Part shown: positions 43,440 to 51,226 of the stretch, piece by piece
Layout: every line of letters begins with the position of its first letter
Position numbering within the stretch: position 1 is the first letter of the stretch
Assembly: GCA_947499595.1 (NCBI GenBank)
Contig: CANMOY010000003.1
Coordinates: forward strand, 1 to 64,000
Length of the DNA: 64,000 nucleotides
DNA from: an uncultured Mesonia sp.
GTDB lineage: Bacteria > Bacteroidota > Bacteroidia > Flavobacteriales > Flavobacteriaceae
Direction: 5' to 3'
Notes under the pieces: model-generated
What the model was told of the DNA's origin: nothing
Databases searched by the model: none
What the model saw: the letters and a program-made list of their open reading frames with translations, nothing else
Made by a program: the position numbers and the translations under genes

Positions 43440-44186
43440 CTAATTTAACTTTAAACTTACATGTTGTAAAAGAATCAGTTTAATTCGCTCGGCAATCAAA
43501 TTATTACCATCATTGTCTAGGGGTGAAATAGAAAATATACCATCGCCATCGCCATCTTTAATATCATCAAAGTTTATGAAATTTGAATTAAAAGCGAGGT
43601 AGCTATCAAAGTTTACGAGAAGCTTTACTTGATTTTCTTCAATGGTTATAAACTCTTTATTTGCACCATATTTAAGCCGAATATCATTGCTGCAATCGTG
43701 CCAAAAAATGAATGGTTTGCCCTTTATTTTTCCTGTTATTTGAATGCTTTTTTGATACATTTCATTTTCGGGGTTTTGATGTGAATCAAAAGAAAACACT
43801 ATTTCTTCGTATAACCCATTAGGTATAGTAATATCAACTAAATTTACAGGTCTAGGATTGATTAAGTTGGCTAAAAACGGACCTTGAAGTTTAGGGTTCA
43901 TACTGGCATCGTAGTAACCATCATTCTCTTTGATGTCATCATAATCGGCTAGTTTTATTTCAATATCCGATAAGTTTACCCAGAACTGATCTATTTCAAT
44001 GGTATTAGGATTTGATGTTTTGTTGCTAAAATTGTTAACATCTGAAGTGAGTTGTACTTCTAATTTTCCCATACTGTTGGGAGTGATGCTGTCGTCGTCT
44101 GAGCAGGAATACAAGACGGGAAGGCAAATGCTACATGCTAAGAACATGCCCAGCATTTTGCACGCTGCGGTGTTAAAAGGTTTCAT
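43440..44186 (-). CDS. Lipoprotein, DUF4382-like
   Basis: 248 residues. Lipobox LYSC (Cys28) followed by SDDDS, close to the acidic surface-export signal of flavobacterial lipoproteins. The body starts GKLEVQLTSDV and has VDITIPNGLYEEIVFSF; this pattern resembles DUF4382 proteins, but only by eye. Contains an Asp-rich stretch KDGDGDGIFSISPLDNDGNN (about 213-232), perhaps calcium-binding. Monocistronic, leftward. Confidence 0.7.
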   Translation of the reverse strand: MKPFNTAACKMLGMFLACSICLPVLYSCSDDDSITPNSMGKLEVQLTSDVNNFSNKTSNPNTIEIDQFWVNLSDIEIKLADYDDIKENDGYYDASMNPKLQGPFLANLINPRPVNLVDITIPNGLYEEIVFSFDSHQNPENEMYQKSIQITGKIKGKPFIFWHDCSNDIRLKYGANKEFITIEENQVKLLVNFDSYLAFNSNFINFDDIKDGDGDGIFSISPLDNDGNNLIAERIKLILLQHVSLKLN

Positions 44187-44271
44187 AATAGGTTGATTTG
44201 GTTGTTAGTCTTGTAAAGATATTAAACCTAAATCGTTTGTTGTGTTAATAAACTGTTAATCAACCTTGTAG

Positions 44272-45252
44272 TTAATCTTGTTTTTTTACAATGTCTTGAA
44301 TAATTAGGGTGGCGTGTACCCTGGAGTTTTCAATAAACCACTTATGTGTTTCTAAACCGCCACAAATAACACCGGCCAAATAAATTCCTTTTTGGTTGGT
44401 TTCCATCGTGCGTTCATCGTAAAAGGGTATCTTTTTTGTTTTGTCGGCCCAATCAATTCCTAAGTCTTTGAGGAAATTAAAATTAGGTTGGTAACCAGTA
44501 AGCGCTAGTACAAAGTCGTTTGGAAGGCTTATAGTTGAGGTAGGTGTACGCAATTCTATTTCCTCTTTTAGAATACGAGTAACCTCTGCGTTAAAGTAGG
44601 CTTTAATACTACCTTCTTTTATGCGGTTCTCAATGTCGGGTTTCACCCAATATTTTACTCGTTCTCCAATTTTTTCACCACGGATAATCATGCTTACTTT
44701 TCCGCCTTTTCGGTAAATCTCGAGTGCGGCATCTACTGCAGAATTACTCGCTCCTATTATTGCAACATGCTGTTGTGCGTAATAATGAGGGTCATTGTAA
44801 TAATGATTTACTTTTGGTAAATCTTCACCTGGTACATTTAATTTATTCGGTATATCATAAAAGCCAGTGGCTACAATTATATTTTTGGCTTTATACGTAG
44901 CTTTGTTGGTCTTTATTTCGTATGCAGTAGGAAGATTAGATTCATTAGATTGTTTTACCTCTAATACAGCTTCAAAAAGGTTTACCGCCAAATTGTTAGC
45001 AGTAGTAATTCGGCGGTAATACTCTAATGCTTCTTGCTTAGTGGGTTTAGGATTATTGCTGATAAAAGGAATGCCGCCTATCTCTAATTTTTCTGATGTC
45101 GAGAAAAAAGTCATATTGGCGGGGTAATGATAAAGGGAGTTTACCAAAGTACCCTTGTCTAGAATAATATAGGATAAATTGTTCTTTTGGGCTTCAAGGC
45201 CGCAAGCCAATCCGATAGGGCCTGCACCAATTATCAGACAATCTAAAATCAT
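44272..45252 (-). CDS. YpdA-like flavoprotein disulfide reductase
   Basis: 326 residues. FAD site IIGAGPIGLACG at 7-18, NADPH site IIGASNSAVDAALE (about 160-173), ALTGYQPNF (about 258-266). The N-terminal region LDKGTLVNSLYHYPANMTFFSTSEKLEIG (in pieces around 32-60) is characteristic of YpdA, the bacillithiol disulfide reductase family. No CxxC redox pair, as expected for YpdA. Whether this organism makes bacillithiol cannot be seen here. One-base overlap with rpe. Confidence 0.85.
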   Translation of the reverse strand: MILDCLIIGAGPIGLACGLEAQKNNLSYIILDKGTLVNSLYHYPANMTFFSTSEKLEIGGIPFISNNPKPTKQEALEYYRRITTANNLAVNLFEAVLEVKQSNESNLPTAYEIKTNKATYKAKNIIVATGFYDIPNKLNVPGEDLPKVNHYYNDPHYYAQQHVAIIGASNSAVDAALEIYRKGGKVSMIIRGEKIGERVKYWVKPDIENRIKEGSIKAYFNAEVTRILKEEIELRTPTSTISLPNDFVLALTGYQPNFNFLKDLGIDWADKTKKIPFYDERTMETNQKGIYLAGVICGGLETHKWFIENSRVHATLIIQDIVKKQD

Positions 45253-45914
45253 TATTTTTGGGTAATTTCTTTTAAGTTAGCTATGGTTTCAATTGGCTGC
45301 TTGCTTTTAAATACAAAGCTACCAGCAACCAATACATCAGCACCAGCTTCAACTAGTGCTTTGGCATTTTTGTCTGTAACCCCACCGTCAATTTCAATTA
45401 AGGTATTGGCTTTTTTCGAAATAATAAGCTCTTTTAATGCCCTCACTTTTGTATAGGTATTTTCGATAAATGCTTGACCGCCAAATCCCGGGTTTACACT
45501 CATCACACACACTAAATCGATATCTTGAATCACATCCTCAAGTAGTTGTATATTCGTGTGCGGATTTAAGGCTACCCCGGCTTTCATCCCTGCAGCTTTA
45601 ATGGCTTGCAAAGTGCGGTGTAGATGCGTGCAGGCTTCAAAGTGTACCGTTAAATTATCTGCACCTAAATCGGCAAAGGTTTGAATGTAACGGTCTGGCT
45701 CTACAATCATCAAATGCACATCTATAGTTTTTTTAGCGTGTTTACTTATGGCTTTTAAAACAGGCATGCCAAAACTGATATTGGGTACAAATACGCCGTC
45801 CATAATGTCAATATGAAACCAGTCGGCCTGACTTTTATTTACCATTTCGATATCGCGCTGTAAATTGGCAAAATCGGCTGCTAAAATTGAGGGAGCAATT
45901 TTTGTTGCATTCAT
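45252..45914 (-). CDS. rpe: Ribulose-phosphate 3-epimerase
   Basis: 220 residues, TIM barrel. Interconverts ribulose 5- and xylulose 5-phosphate. Visible motifs: APSILAADFANL (7-18), HIDIMDGVFVPN (about 34-45), DVHLMI (about 65-70), SVNPGFGGQ (about 139-147) and EIDGGV (about 173-178). Its stop shares a base with the start of the ypdA-like gene, so they are cotranscribed. Divergent from lplA, 128 bp apart. Confidence 0.96.
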   Translation of the reverse strand: MNATKIAPSILAADFANLQRDIEMVNKSQADWFHIDIMDGVFVPNISFGMPVLKAISKHAKKTIDVHLMIVEPDRYIQTFADLGADNLTVHFEACTHLHRTLQAIKAAGMKAGVALNPHTNIQLLEDVIQDIDLVCVMSVNPGFGGQAFIENTYTKVRALKELIISKKANTLIEIDGGVTDKNAKALVEAGADVLVAGSFVFKSKQPIETIANLKEITQK

Positions 45915-46042
45915 TTTTTGTTGTGTTGTTGATTTTTTGCAAAAATAGGCATTAGAGACTAGAATTGGTTGAAAATAAATGCTTATTCTTTTCTTACCGG
46001 GCTTTTATTATTATTTTTAGTTTTTGAAAATACCACACCAAA

Positions 46043-47056
46043 ATGATTTTAATAGACAATTTAGGAAATACAAATCCTTACCTTAATCTTGCTTTAGAAG
46101 AATATATGCTTCGAAATTCTAAACAGGGTGAAGATTTCATTTTATTTTATATTAATGAGCCATCAATAATTATTGGACGGAATCAAAATACCTTAGAAGA
46201 AATAAATACGAGTTATATTGAAGAAAAAGGCATACATGTGGTAAGAAGAATATCTGGTGGGGGAGCGGTTTATCACGACCACGGGAATCTGAACTTTAGC
46301 TTTATTACCGATTATGATGTGAAACGATTGAACAACTTTAAGAATTTCACACAACCTATTGTGAACATATTGAATGAGATAGGGGTTCCTGCAAAAATGG
46401 AAGGTAGAAACGACTTGTTGGCCAAAGGGAAAAAGATTTCGGGTAATGCTCAGTTTTCTAGCGTCAAGCGGATGTTTAGTCACGGCACCTTATTATTTGA
46501 TACCAATTTAAATGAAGTAGCTAAAGCACTTCAGGTTAAAATGAGTAAAATTCAGTCTAAAGGACATAAATCAGTGCGTAGTAGAGTGGCCAACATCACT
46601 GAGTTTTTACCAGAACCTATGCGTATTGAAGACTTTAAGCAAAAAATTATAGACGGTCTGTTTATAGAGAAAGAAGATTTTAGTATTTATCAGCTTACCG
46701 ATGAGGAGTGGGCCGGAGTACACCAACTAAAAAAGGAAAAATATGACCAATGGGACTGGAATTACGGGAAGTCGCCTAAATTTAATATCCAACGTGAGAA
46801 AAAATTTCCGGTAGGAATTATTGATCTCCGTATTTTTGTGGAAAAAGGTCATATAGCGGCTATTAAGATATATGGAGACTTTTTTAGTAAAGATCCGGTA
46901 GATGAATTGGAGCATAAGCTTTTAGGTGTTCGTTATACACTGCCTGATATAAAAGAGGCTTTAGCTGGTGTAAACCTTAAAAACTATTTTGGTGATTTGG
47001 CCAAGGAAGATTTTATAGAGCTGCTTTATGGGGAAGATGAAGAGTCAACTGAATAA
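46043..47056 (+). CDS. lplA: Lipoate-protein ligase
   Basis: 337 residues, LplA type with the C-terminal accessory domain. Activates free lipoate with ATP and attaches it to E2 and GcvH lysines. RRISGGGAVYHDHGNLNFS (about 69-87) is the family's lipoyl-AMP loop; GNAQF near 134 and HGTLLFD around 147-153. Followed at once by a strong terminator. Confidence 0.94.
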   Translation: MILIDNLGNTNPYLNLALEEYMLRNSKQGEDFILFYINEPSIIIGRNQNTLEEINTSYIEEKGIHVVRRISGGGAVYHDHGNLNFSFITDYDVKRLNNFKNFTQPIVNILNEIGVPAKMEGRNDLLAKGKKISGNAQFSSVKRMFSHGTLLFDTNLNEVAKALQVKMSKIQSKGHKSVRSRVANITEFLPEPMRIEDFKQKIIDGLFIEKEDFSIYQLTDEEWAGVHQLKKEKYDQWDWNYGKSPKFNIQREKKFPVGIIDLRIFVEKGHIAAIKIYGDFFSKDPVDELEHKLLGVRYTLPDIKEALAGVNLKNYFGDLAKEDFIELLYGEDEESTE

Positions 47057-47084
47057 AAAAAAACCGCCAATTGGCGGTTTTTTT
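47055..47084. terminator. Bidirectional terminator between lplA and rpoD
   Basis: Perfect palindrome AAACCGCCAATTGGCGGTTT at 47061-47080 with A tract before and T tract after; lies between two converging genes. Confidence 0.93.
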
Positions 47085-47086
47085 AT

Positions 47087-47950
47087 TTAACCTAAATAGG
47101 TCTTTAGTATTTTGCTTTTTGAGGTATGTTTAAGTCGGCGGATAGCTTTTTCTTTAATTTGACGCACACGTTCACGGGTCAAATCAAAAGTTTCTCCTAT
47201 TTCTTCTAAGGTCATAGGTTGTTGGTCGCCTAAGCCAAAGTACAGTCTTAAAACATCGGCTTCTCTAGGAGTCAAAGTTTCAAGCGCTCGCTCTATTTCG
47301 GTTCTTAGAGAGTCATGCATCAAATCTTTATCGGGATTTGGAGACTCACCAAATTTCAACACATCATATAAATTAGAATCTTCACCATCTATCAAAGGTG
47401 CATCCATGCTAACGTGTCTACCTGAATTTTTCAACGACTCTTTAACGTCATTTACTGTCATGTCTAATTCCTTAGCAATTTCTTCGGCACTAGGAGGACG
47501 TTCATTGGCTTGCTCTAGAAAGGCAAAGGTCTTGTTTATTTTATTGATTGAGCCAATTTTGTTTAAGGGTAGACGTACAATTCTAGACTGCTCAGCTAAA
47601 GCTTGAAGTATAGATTGTCTAATCCACCAAACGGCATAAGAGATAAATTTAAAACCACGTGTTTCGTCAAATCGTTTTGCGGCTTTAATCAATCCTAAAT
47701 TTCCTTCGTTGATTAAATCGGGAAGGGTAAGTCCTTGGTTCTGGTACTGCTTCGCTACCGATACCACAAAACGAAGGTTAGCGTTGGTTAATTTCTCTAA
47801 AGCTCGGTTATCACCTGCCTTAATACGTTGTGCTAACTCTACTTCTTCTTCTGCGGTAATCAAATCTACCTTACCAATTTCTTGCAAGTATTTGTCTAAA
47901 GATGCGGTTTCTCTATTGGTTACCTGCTTTGTAATTTTAAGTTGTCTCAT
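47087..47950 (-). CDS. rpoD: Primary RNA polymerase sigma factor RpoD
   Basis: 287 residues, the short form usual in Bacteroidota, without region 1.1 and the non-conserved insert. Region 1.2 ~16-50 ([22 protein letters not shown]), region 2 ~60-130 with [15 protein letters not shown] and the 2.4 helix [10 protein letters not shown]. Region 3 follows, and region 4 at ~225-285 has the helix-turn-helix [28 protein letters not shown] in two parts. It recognises the TAnnTTTG promoters seen throughout the window. Confidence 0.97.
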   Translation of the reverse strand: MRQLKITKQVTNRETASLDKYLQEIGKVDLITAEEEVELAQRIKAGDNRALEKLTNANLRFVVSVAKQYQNQGLTLPDLINEGNLGLIKAAKRFDETRGFKFISYAVWWIRQSILQALAEQSRIVRLPLNKIGSINKINKTFAFLEQANERPPSAEEIAKELDMTVNDVKESLKNSGRHVSMDAPLIDGEDSNLYDVLKFGESPNPDKDLMHDSLRTEIERALETLTPREADVLRLYFGLGDQQPMTLEEIGETFDLTRERVRQIKEKAIRRLKHTSKSKILKTYLG

Positions 47951-47990
47951 TTAAAATGCTCCCAGTTAAATTAATGGTTGTATTAGGTTA

Positions 47991-48013
47991 TACGTGCCTT
48001 TTTGAAAAAGGTT
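47991..48013 (-). promoter_or_regulatory. Possible ECF-type promoter before rpoD
   Basis: Read leftward: AACCTTTTT from 48013 and CGTATA from 47994; the AACC-to-CGT distance is one base shorter than in the ECF promoter at 13791. The -35 nine-mer is identical to that one. The site overlaps the palindrome CCTTTTTGAAAAAGG. Confidence 0.3.
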
Positions 48014-48014
48014 A

Positions 48015-48022
48015 CAAAAGTA
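48015..48022 (-). promoter_or_regulatory. -7 element of rpoD
   Basis: Minus strand TACTTTTG, a TAnnTTTG match, giving a leader of about 60 nt. No convincing -33. Confidence 0.5.
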
Positions 48023-48050
48023 ATACTTTTTTATTTTGAGTGCACATAAA

Positions 48051-48090
48051 AAAAAGCCTTAAACTCATTTAATTGATTTTAAGGCTTTTT
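48051..48090 (-). terminator. Rho-independent terminator of the pro operon
   Basis: 13-bp perfect stem AAAAAGCCTTAAA/TTTAAGGCTTTTT, loop 14 nt, T tract leftward. Downstream of proA. Confidence 0.9.
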
Positions 48091-48108
48091 TGTTCTGGGT
48101 TATTTTAA

Positions 48109-49350
48109 TTAAACCCTTATGTGGCCATCGCCAAATACATAATATTTATTGGTGACCAATTGCTTAAGACCTAATGGCCCACGATGATGTAGTTTGTCTG
48201 TGCTAATAGCTAGTTCTGCACCAACTCCCATTTGACCTCCATCTGTAAATCGAGTAGAGGCATTGTGATAAACCGCAGCACTGTCAATTTGCTCCATAAA
48301 AGTTAAAGCTTCGGTTTTGTCTTCAGTAATAATGGCAGTTGAATGCCCACCTGAATATTTATTTATTTTCTGAATAGCCTCTGACATACTTGAAACTTCA
48401 GCTACCAAAATTTTCATCGCTAGGAACTCTTCGTACCAAGCCTCTTCATCGGTTAGTAATTTTGTTTCTGGGCATAAAGCGTGGATTGATTCATCTGCCC
48501 AGACCGCTACATTTACTTCTTTTAAGCTGCTATACAAATCAGCTACCTTTTCTTCGTAGTTCTCAATATTTTTATCTAACAGCACCTTATCTAAAGCATT
48601 GCATCCCGAAATTTTATCGGTTTTGGCATTGATGATAACTTTTTTGGCTTTATCCCAATCAGCTTTTGGCGATACGTATAGAAAATTATTACCTCTACCA
48701 CTAATCAGTACTGCACAAGTCGCATTTTCTTTTACAAAATTAATCAAACGCTCTCCACCTCTCGGTACAATCAAGTCTAATGGTTCAGTTGGGTTTTTCA
48801 GGAAATCTCTTGTTTCGTGTCTATCCATTTGCATTAGACGTATCCAATCATTGCTTAAATCATTTTCGGCTAAAGCCTCATGCCAGCAAGATTCTAAAAC
48901 TAAATTAGAGTGTTTAGCTTCTTTACCTCCCTTAAGTAAAATTTTATTATTGGCTTTAAAAGCTAATACGGCTGCTTCAATGGTAACATCGGGTCTAGAT
49001 TCATAAATAATCATAATGGTCCCAAATGGAGCAGTTTTATTGATGATTTCTAAACCGCTATCTAATTTTTTTTCGGCAATGTTATTCCCAACAGGATCTT
49101 CCTGTACTTTTACCTCTTTGATAGCTCTAATCATATCGTCAACCTTTGCTTTGTCTACCACTAATCGGTCGTAAAGCGCTTGATCATCTTTAGAAAATGC
49201 ATCAAGATCTTTTTGGTTGGCCGCTATAATTTCTTTTCTTCGTTGATCAATGATTCGCATCATTGAATCTAATACGTTATTTTTTTTATCTGTTTCTAAT
49301 AATTGCATAAGCTTTGTTTTAATTCTTACTTCATTTAATCTTTTAGTCAT
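48109..49350 (-). CDS. proA: Gamma-glutamyl phosphate reductase
   Basis: 413 residues from ATG 49350 (TTG 49356 rejected). Aldehyde dehydrogenase family; reduces gamma-glutamyl phosphate to glutamate semialdehyde. SRPDVTIEAA (about 123-132), LKGGKEAKHSN (about 139-149), active-site Cys in KISGCNALDK (about 244-253), and MGVGAELAISTDKLHHRGP near 375-393. Overlaps proB by 8 bp; last gene of proC-proB-proA. Confidence 0.96.
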   Translation of the reverse strand: MTKRLNEVRIKTKLMQLLETDKKNNVLDSMMRIIDQRRKEIIAANQKDLDAFSKDDQALYDRLVVDKAKVDDMIRAIKEVKVQEDPVGNNIAEKKLDSGLEIINKTAPFGTIMIIYESRPDVTIEAAVLAFKANNKILLKGGKEAKHSNLVLESCWHEALAENDLSNDWIRLMQMDRHETRDFLKNPTEPLDLIVPRGGERLINFVKENATCAVLISGRGNNFLYVSPKADWDKAKKVIINAKTDKISGCNALDKVLLDKNIENYEEKVADLYSSLKEVNVAVWADESIHALCPETKLLTDEEAWYEEFLAMKILVAEVSSMSEAIQKINKYSGGHSTAIITEDKTEALTFMEQIDSAAVYHNASTRFTDGGQMGVGAELAISTDKLHHRGPLGLKQLVTNKYYVFGDGHIRV

Positions 49351-50131
49351 TAACAATAAACTCTGTACCTACATTTTTCCCTTCTACTATATCTACAATA
49401 ACATTAGGTATTTTACCTTTTGCGATATAGGTAGGTATATCTTTAAGTGCGGTTTGCTTAGCTATTTTTAATTTACTTTCCATTCCGCCTCTGCCTTCTC
49501 CTTCACCTTTTTCAGAGGCTTGAACATATTTTTCAACATCTTGGTCGGGGGTCACTTGTTTAAGTCTTTCAGAGTCATCGTCGTCTGGATGCCCAGTATA
49601 AAGTCCATCTGTATCGGTTAAAATAATCAAACGGTCGGCGTTTACCAACTCAGCCACTAGGCTGGCTAGCTCGTCATTATCTGAAAACATAGACATGGTA
49701 AGAGAAACCGCATCATCTTCATTGGCAATAGGAATAACCCCTTGCGATAGTAAACCTTCATAGCAATTGATCATATTTTCTCTATGTCTTCCTGGTGCGA
49801 AATCGCGTTTAGTAGCTAAAACTTGGGCGCAGCGCATCCCGTAATCGTGAAATAAACTATAATAGTGTCTCATCATACGCGGTTGCCCGACAGCCGAATA
49901 CACTTGTCTTCTGGTAGAAGCGTCTTCTATACTGCATTGACTAAGTACTTCTTTTCCTGCTATAGCCGATCCAGAAGATACTAATATAACCATGACATCG
50001 CGTTCATAAAGTACCGCAATTTGACGAACGATTTCTTTTAAAACCGGACCTAAGATGCGGTTATCTTTATTGGTCATTACATTGGTTCCTACTTTTACTA
50101 CTACTCGTTTGATGTCTTTTGTTTCTGTCAT
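49343..50131 (-). CDS. proB: Glutamate 5-kinase, short form without PUA
   Basis: 262 residues: only the amino-acid-kinase domain; E. coli ProB (367) has a further PUA domain that is absent here. VVKVGTNVMT (10-19), LVSSGSAIAG (about 50-59), NEDDAVS (about 137-143), LTDTDGLYTGHP (about 172-183), and GGMESKLKIAKQTA (about 213-226). First step of proline synthesis, product passed to ProA. One-base overlap with proC. Confidence 0.96.
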   Translation of the reverse strand: MTETKDIKRVVVKVGTNVMTNKDNRILGPVLKEIVRQIAVLYERDVMVILVSSGSAIAGKEVLSQCSIEDASTRRQVYSAVGQPRMMRHYYSLFHDYGMRCAQVLATKRDFAPGRHRENMINCYEGLLSQGVIPIANEDDAVSLTMSMFSDNDELASLVAELVNADRLIILTDTDGLYTGHPDDDDSERLKQVTPDQDVEKYVQASEKGEGEGRGGMESKLKIAKQTALKDIPTYIAKGKIPNVIVDIVEGKNVGTEFIVND

Positions 50132-50943
50132 TACTTGTTCTTCTTTTCTCCTAATTCAACAGCACGATTAAAGGCTGCGTAAGCCGCTTCTTTAATAAGT
50201 TCATTTACATTGTTATCTTCCATGGAGTCTAGGGCGGCTCTTGTGGTTCCCCCTTTTGAAGCTACACGATCCATCCAAGACTTAGGAGATAAGTCAGATT
50301 GATTGAATAATTCTACCGCTCCTTCAAAAGTATTGCTTACTAAAATCTTGGAGTCGTAATCTGAAAAGCCCATTTTTTTTGCTGCTTCGAGCATTGATTC
50401 CATAAAATAAAATACATAAGCAGGACCGCTACCTGATATACCGGTTGAAGCGTCTATAAAATTTTCTGTATCAACGTGAATAGATGCGCCGGTTGTATCT
50501 AATAAGTTACGAACGGTTAGCAATTCAACGCGTGTAACCGCATCGCTTTCTGTGTAGGAAGTAACTCCCTTGCCTACTTGAGCGGGAAGATTAGGCATAG
50601 TGCGTACCACTTTTTGCGTATTTAAACCTTGCATTATGGTTTCGATGGTAACCCCGGCCATCAATGATACAAAAATTTGTTGCGGATTGATTAGAGGTTT
50701 CATTTGCTCAAAAAGTTCTTCGCAGTGGTAAGGCTTAACTGCGATAAAAACCAAATCGGCGCTGGGAAGCACCTCCTCTAAATTGTCATAAACAGCAAAT
50801 AAATTTTCTTCTTTTAATTTCGTAATTTTTTTTGGATCGGTATCAAAAATTCTAACTTTTTTTCCATTCATTAAAGCAGACTTAGCCATACCTTCAGAAT
50901 AGGTTAAACCCATGTTACCGCCACCAATTACTAATAATTTCAT
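50131..50943 (-). CDS. proC: Pyrroline-5-carboxylate reductase
   Basis: 270 residues. N-terminal Rossmann domain VIGGGNMG (5-12), middle AVKPYHCEEL, and the C-terminal signature GSGPAYVFYFMESMLEAAKKMG (in pieces, about 170-190). Final step of proline synthesis. First gene of the operon; the leader has two alternative hairpins. It is thus a complete glutamate-to-proline operon in order C-B-A. Confidence 0.96.
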   Translation of the reverse strand: MKLLVIGGGNMGLTYSEGMAKSALMNGKKVRIFDTDPKKITKLKEENLFAVYDNLEEVLPSADLVFIAVKPYHCEELFEQMKPLINPQQIFVSLMAGVTIETIMQGLNTQKVVRTMPNLPAQVGKGVTSYTESDAVTRVELLTVRNLLDTTGASIHVDTENFIDASTGISGSGPAYVFYFMESMLEAAKKMGFSDYDSKILVSNTFEGAVELFNQSDLSPKSWMDRVASKGGTTRAALDSMEDNNVNELIKEAAYAAFNRAVELGEKKNK

Positions 50944-50986
50944 TCCTTATTTTTAAGTTAATAATTTATTGTTGTCTTATTAGCTG

Positions 50987-51027
50987 CAACTACCATACGA
51001 TAGTTGGTATTAGCAATAAAACTTCAT
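50987..51027 (-). promoter_or_regulatory. proC leader with alternative hairpins and a 5-codon upstream frame
   Basis: Two overlapping stems: CAACTA/TAGTTG (50987-50992 with 51001-51006) and TACCA/TGGTA (50991-50995 with 51005-51009). They cannot form together. A 5-codon upstream frame (51010-51027, ATG to TAA) ends directly before them. Attenuation-like control is conceivable but unproven. Confidence 0.3.
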
Positions 51028-51060
51028 AAATAATAACTTTTTTTAACTTAAAAACAAATA

Positions 51061-51175
51061 TTTAAGTATTGTTTAAGAATTCTGTATAATTTTAACGAAT
51101 CGAGGTGAGTTAACCGGTTTGTTTGGCGTTAGGAGACTGACACATTTGCCGAGAGGTGATAATTTGGCAGTATAT
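51061..51175. other. Unassigned spacer between pnp and proC
   Basis: Between the pnp terminator and the proC leader. Less AT-rich than its surroundings (51110-51170). Two similar pieces, CACATTTGCCG and ATAATTTGGCAG, lie near each other. No gene or RNA recognised. Confidence 0.35.
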
Positions 51176-51205
51176 AAAAAAGCCTTCCCGAACGGGGAAG
51201 GCTTA
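51176..51205 (-). terminator. Rho-independent terminator of pnp
   Basis: Read leftward: AAGCCTTCCC/GGGAAGGCTT, loop CGTTC-like, then six T. Confidence 0.92.
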
Positions 51206-51226
51206 AAATTCTAAAATAATAATTTT

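Noticed and set aside
48599-49006. 135-codon rightward frame inside proA
   Set aside because: Antisense shadow of proA.
51100-51200. Sigma-54 type promoter near TTTGGCAG
   Set aside because: The GG and GC are not at the required 10-bp spacing, and sigma-54 sites are not supported elsewhere in the window.
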